Assembly: GCA_025450495.1 (NCBI GenBank)
Contig: JANWHI010000065.1
Span: 1 to 5,247 of the forward strand
DNA: 5,247 nucleotides
Direction: 5' to 3'
DNA from: Candidatus Dormiibacter sp.
GTDB taxonomy: Bacteria; Chloroflexota; Dormibacteria; UBA8260
Position numbers and translations under genes: made by a program. Positions 1 to 5,247 of the stretch are shown here, one piece after another (position 1 is the stretch's first letter; every line of letters begins with the position of its first letter). Below the pieces are notes generated by a model. That model saw nothing but the letters and a program-made list of their open reading frames with translations. It had not been told where the DNA came from and made no database searches.

Positions 1-1525
1 CCGTGGTGCCATCCGGGTGTCTGATGGCGACGCTGCCGCCACCCAGGACGGGGATGTCCACCGGCGTGTCCGGCTCGACCGGACTGGGTGGAACGGCGTC
101 GGGTGCCAGGTACTCGGTGAGGCGCTCGACGAGCACGGGGAACGCGGGGCTGAGTGGCAGATCCGAATCGTGGAGGTCGAAGCCGAGCAGTGCGGCGCGT
201 GGGGCGCCGTCGCGCACCAGCAGCACCGGGCCTGCCTGTGACTCGATGACGGCCCTTCCGAACGACGACGTTGCGAGGTCGCGGGACTGCGCGACGGCGA
301 CGTTGCCCACGTCAACGCCTTCCATCAAGGGGTCGCCGGCGCTGGCCGGCGTGAGCGGTCCCGGTCGCACCTCGGCGCCGGCGCCGATCGCCCGGTCGGC
401 GGGAGGACCGACGAGCCAGTACGGTTGCGCAGGCAGCGCGGGTGGGATGAAGCCGTCGAAGATCCAGAGATCGATATCGCTGCGCGGCCGGTACGAGGCG
501 GGTGTCTCGACAGTCAGGTGGATGTCACTACGGAGTTGCAGGGCCTCCTGCAGGAAGATGTTGCGCTGCGTCACGAGGACTGCCTGGATCACGCGTGGGG
601 CCTGGACGATGGCCGACGCGGTGTCATCAAGCGCGAACGCGTCGTGAGGTGTGAGGCCCGCGGTGACCGCACGCGGCGACCCGGAGAGCGTGACATCGAC
701 CTCCACGCTGCCGCCGGGCTCAACGGTGATGGCGCGTGCGTCGACCAGATGACCGTCAGCACGCGTCTCGACGGTGGTTGCGTGACGCGCCCGTCCGTAG
801 TTAGTGACGTTGATGGCAACAACGCGCGAGCCGTTCACGGCTGAGACTGACAGGCCGCTGATGCCCAGGTTCTCTCCACTCACGCCGACGGGGCGGTACT
901 GGACGGGGTAGGGGAGGGTCACCGTGGGTCCGCTGATGTCGACGACGCCGTCGCTGATCACGATCACGTTGCGGTCCCCGCTGCCGCCGGGGGCGGCGGT
1001 GGCCAGGGCGAGGGCGGCGCGGAGGTCGGCGATCCCCGCCTCTGGGCGAAGCGCTGACAGTGCGGCGTCGAGTATCCCGTGGTCACCGCCGCTGGCGGCG
1101 ATGACACGGGGGTTCGCGTCCATGGCGATCAGCGTCATGCGCTGTCCGGACCCCAACTCGTCGACGAGGGCTCGGGCCTGGACGACCGCAGCGGCGAAGC
1201 GAGACGGCGGCACGTCTGTCGCCTGCATCGGTCCCGACGAGTCGATGATGACGACGGTGTCGGGTCCGAGCTGGGCAGGGTGGGCAAGGGCGGGTCGAGT
1301 CAGGGCGAGGACCAGGGCAATCGCCGCGAGCAGCTGGAGGAGGAGCAGCCATGATGGACGGATCCGCTGCCAGGGCACGCTCGCCTGCCTGTCCACGGCA
1401 TCGGGACGCCACAGCAACGTGCTGGGCACGACCACGTCGCGGCGTCGCACCTTGAGGATGTAAAGGACGATGATGGCAGGAACAGAGATGCCGAAGACCG
1501 CGAGCAACGGCGCGAGGAAGCTCAC
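1..1525 (-). CDS. BatA-like membrane protein: two N-terminal TM helices, VWA domain, GATase1-like C-terminal region (3' end beyond window)
   Basis: The frame is open for 508 codons from a GTG at 1525 to the left edge, so the C-terminus is missing. Residues 3-25 and about 58-81 are hydrophobic helices separated by a basic loop (KVRRRD, then PSTLLW), the arrangement of the BatA/aerotolerance N-terminal domain. A VWA domain follows at about 89-200, with a first strand TVVIID ending in the metal-site loop D95-S-S-G-P99 and a later VIVISDG strand with D192. Residues about 220-290 look like a beta-sandwich. About 290-480 resembles the GATase1-like region of such proteins, including FDLHDSDLPL at 449-458. 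I saw no cysteine in the visible protein, so an active glutaminase is excluded. The canonical metal-site Ser (now P99) and Thr (apparently A166) are replaced. The GTG overlaps the DUF58 stop by 4 bp (GTGA), which supports this start and coupled translation. The VWA domain probably faces one side of the membrane as a protein-interaction module. The family call is firm; the role is inferred. Confidence 0.9.
   Translation of the reverse strand, partial: MSFLAPLLAVFGISVPAIIVLYILKVRRRDVVVPSTLLWRPDAVDRQASVPWQRIRPSWLLLLQLLAAIALVLALTRPALAHPAQLGPDTVVIIDSSGPMQATDVPPSRFAAAVVQARALVDELGSGQRMTLIAMDANPRVIAASGGDHGILDAALSALRPEAGIADLRAALALATAAPGGSGDRNVIVISDGVVDISGPTVTLPYPVQYRPVGVSGENLGISGLSVSAVNGSRVVAINVTNYGRARHATTVETRADGHLVDARAITVEPGGSVEVDVTLSGSPRAVTAGLTPHDAFALDDTASAIVQAPRVIQAVLVTQRNIFLQEALQLRSDIHLTVETPASYRPRSDIDLWIFDGFIPPALPAQPYWLVGPPADRAIGAGAEVRPGPLTPASAGDPLMEGVDVGNVAVAQSRDLATSSFGRAVIESQAGPVLLVRDGAPRAALLGFDLHDSDLPLSPAFPVLVERLTEYLAPDAVPPSPVEPDTPVDIPVLGGGSVAIRHPDGTT
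1522..1525 (-). other. GTGA start/stop overlap (DUF58 gene to BatA-like gene)
   Basis: The DUF58 TGA and the BatA-like GTG overlap in the same GTGA form as the 542-aa/moxR junction. No good Shine-Dalgarno sequence precedes it, only CTGGAA about ten bases upstream. Coupled translation is the simplest reading. Confidence 0.85.
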
Positions 1526-2427
1526 CGTACGATTCCAGCCGCGCGGCAGGCGCGCACCGCGGAGACGATGCCGGTGTCGCTGACGAGATCCACGAATCGC
1601 GCTCGGTGGCGCGCGGCGAGGCTGCGCAGCGCGTCGGTGCGGTCGGCGAGCCGGCGCCCGTATGCGGCAATGGTCGCCGGCGTGACGGTGACTTCAACAG
1701 CGGCGCGGGTCTCCGCATCGACCAGTCGAAGGTCGCCGCGCAGGTCGGGCTCCACCTCCTGGCGGGACAGCAATCGAACCAGCACCGGTTCCTGGCCGGC
1801 CCCGCGCAACGCGGCGAGGGCGGCATCCGGTCCTGGCTGAGACAGGAAGTCCGAGATGATGACCGCGATCCCCGGCGCGGTCCGTGTGGCCGCGCGACCG
1901 ATCGAGCCGAAGTCGGTGCTGCCGCGGCCCTGCAAACCGGCAAGTGCGACCCAGAGCCTGTGGGTGGCGGAGCGGCCGCGCAGCCGAGGCGTGAGCGTCG
2001 TCGCCGTGGCCGCGAAGGACGCCACGCAGGCGCGGTCGTACGCGCCGAGGGCGACATAGCCGAGCGCCCCGGCGAGCGACAACGCGGCGTGCAGCTTGGA
2101 GGGATCGCCGTAGGTCATCGACGCCGAGGTGTCAACCCACAGCGTCAGCGTCACGTCCTCATCGGCACTGTGCAGGCGAACGATCAGCCGTTCGTGTCGT
2201 GCATATGCATTCCAGTCCACGCGCCGGAAGTCGTCTCCAGGGACGTAAGCACGGAAGTCGGCGAATTCCACCGACCCGCCGGTGCGGCGCGAGCGCCGCT
2301 GGCCGGCGTCGCCGAGCACCGGGCGCCGAGACGGCAGGGTCATGCGATCGAGCAGCGCGAGGACCTCTGGAGTGAGGCCGAGCGCTCGCGCCGCGGCGAT
2401 CCCCTCGGATGCGGCCGGCGTGGTCAT
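1522..2427 (-). CDS. DUF58 family protein with VWA-like domain
   Basis: This 301-aa protein carries the DUF58 signature at residues 51-77: EFADFRAYVPGDD, then RRVDWNAYAR. A VWA-like fold follows. Its metal-ion-dependent adhesion site looks complete: D99-T-S-A-S103 after the strand LTLWV, T171 in GSTDF, and D193 in VIISDF. There is no transmembrane segment, so this is the short soluble form; longer relatives carry N-terminal helices. DUF58 proteins are regularly encoded next to MoxR ATPases and are thought to be partners or clients of them, but their biochemical activity is unproven. The ATG at 2427 lies 14 bp after the moxR stop and begins MTTPAASEG; no clear Shine-Dalgarno sequence precedes it, so translation probably depends on the upstream gene. 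The much longer same-frame extension to 4242 runs through the moxR and 542-aa genes in another frame and is an artefact. The stop overlaps the next gene's GTG. Confidence 0.95.
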   Translation of the reverse strand: MTTPAASEGIAAARALGLTPEVLALLDRMTLPSRRPVLGDAGQRRSRRTGGSVEFADFRAYVPGDDFRRVDWNAYARHERLIVRLHSADEDVTLTLWVDTSASMTYGDPSKLHAALSLAGALGYVALGAYDRACVASFAATATTLTPRLRGRSATHRLWVALAGLQGRGSTDFGSIGRAATRTAPGIAVIISDFLSQPGPDAALAALRGAGQEPVLVRLLSRQEVEPDLRGDLRLVDAETRAAVEVTVTPATIAAYGRRLADRTDALRSLAARHRARFVDLVSDTGIVSAVRACRAAGIVR

Positions 2428-2441
2428 AGTGAGCCGGTCGC

Positions 2442-3446
2442 TCAGCTGACGGCGGGATCTGTATCGACGCTGTCCACGATTTGCGCGATGACCTCGTCCG
2501 GTGTTGTTCCCTGCGCCTCTGCCTCGAAGCCCAGCAGGACGCGGTGCCGCAGCACCGGGGTCGCCAGCGCTCTGATGTCGTCGAACGCGACATTGAAGCG
2601 GCCATCGAGGAGCGCGCGGACCTTCGACCCCTGCACCAGCCCCTGGACGGCGCGCGGCGACGCGCCGAATCGCACCAGGGTGCGGACCGCGTCCAGACTC
2701 GCCTGCTGCGGATGCGTGGCGCGTACAAGGCGCGCCGCGTAGTCGATGACGTGATCGGCCACGGGGACGGTGCGCGCCAGGGCGATCATGCCCAACAGGG
2801 TCTCGGTGCCGGCGACGGGCTGTACTCGCGGGAGCTCTGGGCCCGTTGTGCGCCTGGCGATCTCGACGAGGTCGTCGTTGCTCGGGAAGGGCACGAGCAG
2901 CTTCATCAGAAAGCGGTCGAGCTGAGCCTCGGGGAGCGGGTACGTGCCCTCCAGCTCGATCGGATTCTGGGTCGCCAGTACGAAAAACGGTTCGGGCAGC
3001 GGGCGAGTCTCTCCGGCGACGGTGACCGAATGCTCCTGCATCGCCTCGAGGAGAGCGCTCTGCGTCTTGGGAGTCGCGCGGTTGACCTCGTCCGCGAGGA
3101 CGATGTTCGCGAAGACCGGGCCGTGCTGGAACGTGAACCTGCGACCGGTGTCGGTCTCGCTGATCACCATGGTCCCCGTGATGTCCGCAGGCATCAGGTC
3201 GGGCGTGAACTGGATGCGCGCGAACTGCAGGGTGAGAGCGTCCCCCACTGCTCGGACGAGCGCCGTCTTGCCCAGTCCCGGGACGCCCTCGAGAAGCACG
3301 TGTCCCCCCGCGAGCAATGCGGTGACGACGTGACGCACCAACTCCTCCTGACCGACGATGAGCTTGTGCAGCTCCGCCTCGAGCGCGCCCGCCATGGTGG
3401 TGAAGTCGTCGGCGGTGGGTTCCTCGACCGCGGGAGCAAGGCTCAC
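2442..3446 (-). CDS. MoxR-family AAA+ ATPase
   Basis: This 334-aa protein is a full-length MoxR ATPase. Visible motifs in order are: the N-terminal helix entering IVGQEEL (30-36), Walker A GVPGLGKT (54-61), the MoxR block FTPDLMPADITG (80-91), Walker B IVLADE (115-120) followed by VNR, sensor 1 ATQNP (158-162), the box EAQLDRF with the putative arginine finger R178, and sensor 2 GASPRA with R265 at the start of the C-terminal lid. All ATPase residues are in place, so it should bind and hydrolyse ATP, most likely as a hexameric ring in the cytoplasm. MoxR proteins act as chaperone-like remodelers of VWA-domain partners, and the two VWA genes immediately downstream fit that. The GTG at 3446 overlaps the preceding stop (GTGA). 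An internal ATG at 3395 (M18) is the only obvious alternative start, but it would remove the coupling. The generic name moxR describes the family, not a proven role in methanol dehydrogenase maturation. Confidence 0.97.
   Translation of the reverse strand: MSLAPAVEEPTADDFTTMAGALEAELHKLIVGQEELVRHVVTALLAGGHVLLEGVPGLGKTALVRAVGDALTLQFARIQFTPDLMPADITGTMVISETDTGRRFTFQHGPVFANIVLADEVNRATPKTQSALLEAMQEHSVTVAGETRPLPEPFFVLATQNPIELEGTYPLPEAQLDRFLMKLLVPFPSNDDLVEIARRTTGPELPRVQPVAGTETLLGMIALARTVPVADHVIDYAARLVRATHPQQASLDAVRTLVRFGASPRAVQGLVQGSKVRALLDGRFNVAFDDIRALATPVLRHRVLLGFEAEAQGTTPDEVIAQIVDSVDTDPAVS
3443..3446 (-). other. GTGA start/stop overlap (542-aa gene to moxR)
   Basis: The TGA of the 542-aa gene and the GTG of the moxR gene share bases in a 4-bp GTGA. 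The sequence just upstream has only a weak GGGCGG purine stretch, so ribosomes probably reinitiate here after terminating. This links production of the two proteins. Confidence 0.85.
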
Positions 3447-5071
3447 CCGCCCAGGCCCTGGAGCGACGCAAAGTACTGCCGCACAAGGTCGCGGTCACCG
3501 GGGGCAAATCCACTGCGGTCGAGGGTTTGCAGCACGAACGCCTGGAACTGTGCGAACACCGACGACAGTGCCTGGGTCGGGACGTTCTGGCCGGACGCCA
3601 GCTGGAAGCTCTGAGGGTCGCCGAACGGCTGATTGCCGGACCCGGGGACGAAGAGCTGCTCGTTCGCTGCCGCCGCCCCGCCGCGCGATCCGCCCGAGCC
3701 TGACTGCCCCTGGCCGCCGCTCCCGCCGCTGCCTCCGGACCCGGATCCACTGCCGATGCCGCTCCCATTGCCGGTGCCGGTGCCGGCGCCGGTGCCGTTG
3801 CCCGTGCCCGTGCCCGTGCCGTTGCCATTGCCCGTGCCCGCGGCGTTGCCGCTGGCCGGTGGCGAGCTCGATGCCTGGCTTCCGGCCGGCGATCCTCCAG
3901 GCGACCCGCTCTGGCCACTCGCACCCGCGTCGGCGTCTGCCGCAGCGGCGACCCCGGTCTTCGCCGAAGCAACGGCGTCCGCTGCGGCCGCGACTCCGGC
4001 AGCGGCCGACGCACCGGCACCCGCGGCCTGCAACTCGCTTGACGCGGCGCTGAGCGCCTGGCCCGCCGCCGCAGTGTCTCCGGAGGCGAGTGCGCTCGCC
4101 GCCTGCTGCAGAGCGTTGGCAAGTGGTCTGTCAGCGGTCGACGCGCTTGCGGCGCGGGCCAGTGCCGACGCCAGCTGATGCAACTGCGCGGGTGTGAGTT
4201 GGGCCAGTGAACCGCCGACGGACCGCAGCGATGCCGCGGCACTCGACAAGTTGCCCTGGGCGAGAGCGGCGGCGACCTGGCCGAGCGTTGCCGAACCGGT
4301 CATGGCCGAACCGGCGGCCGACGCCGCCCCCAGTCGCGACGGGAGCGTCGGATCCGAAAGGCTCTGGATCTGCTGACCCAGCTGGGAGATCGTCTCGAGC
4401 GCCTGCTCGGGTGTCTGGGCCTTGTGCAGCTGTGCGAGCGCGTCGCGAAGCGCCTGGTCCAGTTGATGCAGCGCGCCGGTCGGGTCGGGCTGCGCGGTGG
4501 CGGCGCGATGGGCCGCTTGCTCCCGCTTGCTGATTGCCGTAATCGCCTTCTGGATCGCCGCGTGGTCACTGGCCGCGCGCTGCGCCGCAAGAGCGTTGCT
4601 CGGGGTCGTCACCGCGAGTGCCGCCGCCGCTGCCACACCCGCGACCGCGGCGAGAGCCCGCCACCTGAGGCTGCGCAGCGGGTACACGTCGCCCACGCGG
4701 AGCGCTTTTGCAACGGACAAGGCGTCGCGTCGCTGGCGTTCGCCGATCTCGGTGCTGCCGTCACCCTGCGACACGGCCGTGGCAAGCCGCTCGGCGAGGG
4801 CCAGGCGCCGGTCCGCGGTGCGCGCCGCGATGAGCGAAGACGGTCGCCGGACGACCGACATCACAGCGCCGGCTGTCAAGAGGATGGCGCTGCCGACCGC
4901 GATCAGCGCGACGACGGGGAGCGTCCACGCGCGCCCGGCAGCCAGTACGGCACACGCCCAAACAGCGGCAACCGCCGCCGACATGAGCAACCATCTCGCC
5001 ACGACCTCCGCAGTCGCACGCCGAACCAGCGGCCGGAGCGACGCCTCCAGCGTGAGCTGAGAATCGGTCAT
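3443..5071 (-). CDS. 542-aa membrane-anchored protein with Gly-X-rich linker, DUF4175-like N-terminus (function unknown)
   Basis: I cannot assign a function. Hydrophobic helices lie at about 26-46, 50-73 and 137-156. Between the second and third is a basic, amphipathic stretch (RRPSSLIAARTADRRLALAERLATAV, starting at residue 75) of the kind found in DUF4175-like proteins of moxR loci: a 'DRRL.L.ERL.TA' pattern. Residues 160-380 are Ala/Gln/Ser/Leu-rich and probably helical or coiled-coil, with repeated short 'ALA.G' hairpins at 265-340. Residues 385-465 are disordered Gly/Ser/Asn/Thr sequence with strict Gly-X alternation from 412 to 446. A distinct tail at 470-542 ends LDRSGFAPGDRDLVRQYF-A-S-L, recalling the 'P..lRdlVRdYF..L' endings of proteins in similar operons. 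The start ATG at 5071 has a GGAGAG just upstream and overlaps the previous stop (ATGA); an in-frame ATG at 5194 lies inside the preceding gene and is rejected. The likely topology is a membrane anchor with a large soluble region acting as partner or scaffold for the MoxR/VWA proteins; this is inference. Confidence 0.88.
   Translation of the reverse strand: MTDSQLTLEASLRPLVRRATAEVVARWLLMSAAVAAVWACAVLAAGRAWTLPVVALIAVGSAILLTAGAVMSVVRRPSSLIAARTADRRLALAERLATAVSQGDGSTEIGERQRRDALSVAKALRVGDVYPLRSLRWRALAAVAGVAAAAALAVTTPSNALAAQRAASDHAAIQKAITAISKREQAAHRAATAQPDPTGALHQLDQALRDALAQLHKAQTPEQALETISQLGQQIQSLSDPTLPSRLGAASAAGSAMTGSATLGQVAAALAQGNLSSAAASLRSVGGSLAQLTPAQLHQLASALARAASASTADRPLANALQQAASALASGDTAAAGQALSAASSELQAAGAGASAAAGVAAAADAVASAKTGVAAAADADAGASGQSGSPGGSPAGSQASSSPPASGNAAGTGNGNGTGTGTGNGTGAGTGTGNGSGIGSGSGSGGSGGSGGQGQSGSGGSRGGAAAANEQLFVPGSGNQPFGDPQSFQLASGQNVPTQALSSVFAQFQAFVLQTLDRSGFAPGDRDLVRQYFASLQGLGG
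3734..3838 (-). repeat. Degenerate hexanucleotide tandem repeat encoding (Gly-X) linker
   Basis: The minus strand carries consecutive imperfect copies of a 6-bp unit, GGC followed by ACG, ACC, AAT, AAC, TCC or similar, within the 542-aa gene. It encodes 18 glycines at every second residue from 412 to 446, alternating with Thr, Asn, Ser, Ala and Ile. Because the unit is two codons, gain or loss of copies would change linker length without a frameshift. The neighbouring Gly/Ser-rich parts (385-411 and 447-465) are less regular. It is most likely a flexible linker between the helical region and the C-terminal tail. Confidence 0.85.
5068..5071 (-). other. ATGA start/stop overlap (membrane protein to 542-aa gene)
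   Basis: The TGA of the truncated upstream membrane-protein gene overlaps the ATG of the 542-aa gene. Together with the adjacent GGAGAG it supports both the reading frame of the upstream fragment and the chosen start, and puts the fragment in the operon. Confidence 0.8.
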
Positions 5072-5247
5072 GTGCTCTCCGGCTGCGCGCGGCGGGGCCA
5101 CGGCACCCTGCCGCGCAGCGCGACGATTGCCAGGCTGATGCACAGCGCCGACAGCACAATCGCGAACACCACGAACACCTGCCAGATGTGCCAACCGTTG
5201 AGCAGCCCCGAGTCGATGCGATCAAAGGAGACAGCACCGCAGTTGTA
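5068..5247 (-). CDS. C-terminal fragment of a membrane protein (5' end beyond window)
   Basis: Fifty-nine codons remain before a TGA that overlaps the next gene's ATG. The fragment starts YNCGAVSFDRIDSG, then NGWHIW, followed by one strongly hydrophobic helix (VFVVFAIVLSALCISLAIVAL) and a short basic tail (RGRVPWPRRAQ). The positive tail suggests the C-terminus is cytoplasmic and the CG-containing stretch is outside, by the positive-inside rule. The Cys-Gly just before a terminal helix recalls small high-GC bacterial membrane proteins with two helices and an extracytoplasmic CG loop, but too little is visible to name a family. There is no ATG in the visible part, so the start lies upstream of the window. 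The tight junction with the downstream genes places it in the same operon. The reading frame is supported by the ATGA overlap and by membrane-protein-like composition; identity is unknown. Confidence 0.7.
   Translation of the reverse strand, partial: YNCGAVSFDRIDSGLLNGWHIWQVFVVFAIVLSALCISLAIVALRGRVPWPRRAQPEST
5075..5080 (-). promoter_or_regulatory. Shine-Dalgarno sequence of the 542-aa gene
   Basis: On the minus strand the bases read GGAGAG followed by CAC and the ATG at 5071. The GGAG core sits five bases from the start. It is the only strong ribosome-binding site at any junction here; the moxR, DUF58 and BatA-like starts have only weak purine stretches. It settles the choice of this ATG over the in-frame ATG at 5194. 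Confidence 0.75.

Noticed and set aside
3..844. Plus-strand frames opposite the BatA-like gene at the left end, which could be taken as genes.
   Set aside because: The minus-strand frame continues without a stop to the edge and gives coherent domain sequence; the plus-strand frames are Ser/Arg/Thr-rich shadows.
1083..2057. Minus-strand frame of 324 codons overlapping the DUF58 and BatA-like genes.
   Set aside because: It is an out-of-frame reading, Arg/Pro/Ser-rich, and conflicts with two well-supported genes.
1606..2742. Long plus-strand frame (378 codons) across the DUF58 gene and part of moxR.
   Set aside because: High-GC antisense shadow rich in Arg/Gly/Ala with no recognisable domain; the minus-strand genes have complete conserved motifs.
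3633..4178. Plus-strand frame of 181 codons with a striking Pro-Leu/Pro-Val repeat.
   Set aside because: It is the antisense image of the Gly-X repeat and Ala-rich region of the 542-aa gene. It has no independent start signal, and the minus-strand gene is supported by overlaps on both sides.
1522..4242. A 906-codon minus-strand frame that could be read as one large fusion protein.
   Set aside because: Only its last 301 codons (from 2427) are protein-like (DUF58). The upstream part is Arg/Pro/Ser-rich shadow sequence overlapping the moxR and 542-aa genes in another frame.
5072..5194. A 41-residue N-terminal extension of the 542-aa protein from the ATG at 5194.
   Set aside because: It overlaps the coding end of the upstream membrane protein in a different frame and lacks family-like sequence, while the ATG at 5071 has a GGAGAG and an ATGA overlap.
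1..5247. Possible defence system, secretion system or mobile element.
   Set aside because: No nuclease, transposase, integrase, terminal repeats or CRISPR repeats are seen. A MoxR ATPase with VWA proteins can occur in defence-like contexts, but the DUF58/BatA-like pairing and tight operon fit the common chromosomal MoxR locus.

Overview
The window is about two thirds G+C and densely coding. Every supported gene lies on the minus strand, so the operon reads from right (5247) to left (1). The composition, frequent GTG starts and protein style suggest a high-GC bacterium such as an actinobacterium or a high-GC Chloroflexota/Dormibacterota-like lineage. There is no rRNA or marker gene, so this placement is weak.

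In transcription order the layout is: (1) the C-terminal 59 codons of a membrane protein, running off the right edge (5247-5068); (2) a 542-aa membrane-anchored protein with a long helical Ala/Gln-rich region, a Gly-X low-complexity linker and a short conserved-looking C-terminal tail (5071-3443); (3) a MoxR-family AAA+ ATPase (3446-2442); (4) a DUF58 protein with an intact von Willebrand A metal-binding site (2427-1522); (5) a BatA-like protein with two N-terminal membrane helices, a VWA domain and a GATase1-like C-terminal region, running off the left edge (1525-1). The last gene is open at the window edge but has an uninterrupted frame of 508 codons, which I translated by hand.

The genes are very tightly packed. 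Junctions 1/2, 2/3 and 4/5 are 4-bp start/stop overlaps (ATGA, GTGA, GTGA), and junction 3/4 is a 14-bp gap. No gene-free stretch exceeds 14 bp, and I see no internal promoter or terminator. This is a single translationally coupled operon of the MoxR-DUF58-VWA type. In such systems a MoxR ATPase works with VWA proteins, probably as a chaperone or metal-insertion/maturation apparatus at the membrane. The exact substrate of this subtype is unknown.

The most interesting points are the poorly described 542-aa partner with its hexanucleotide-encoded linker, and the contrast between the intact metal site in the DUF58 protein and the eroded one in the BatA-like protein. Nothing seen here is a mobile element, CRISPR array or RNA gene.
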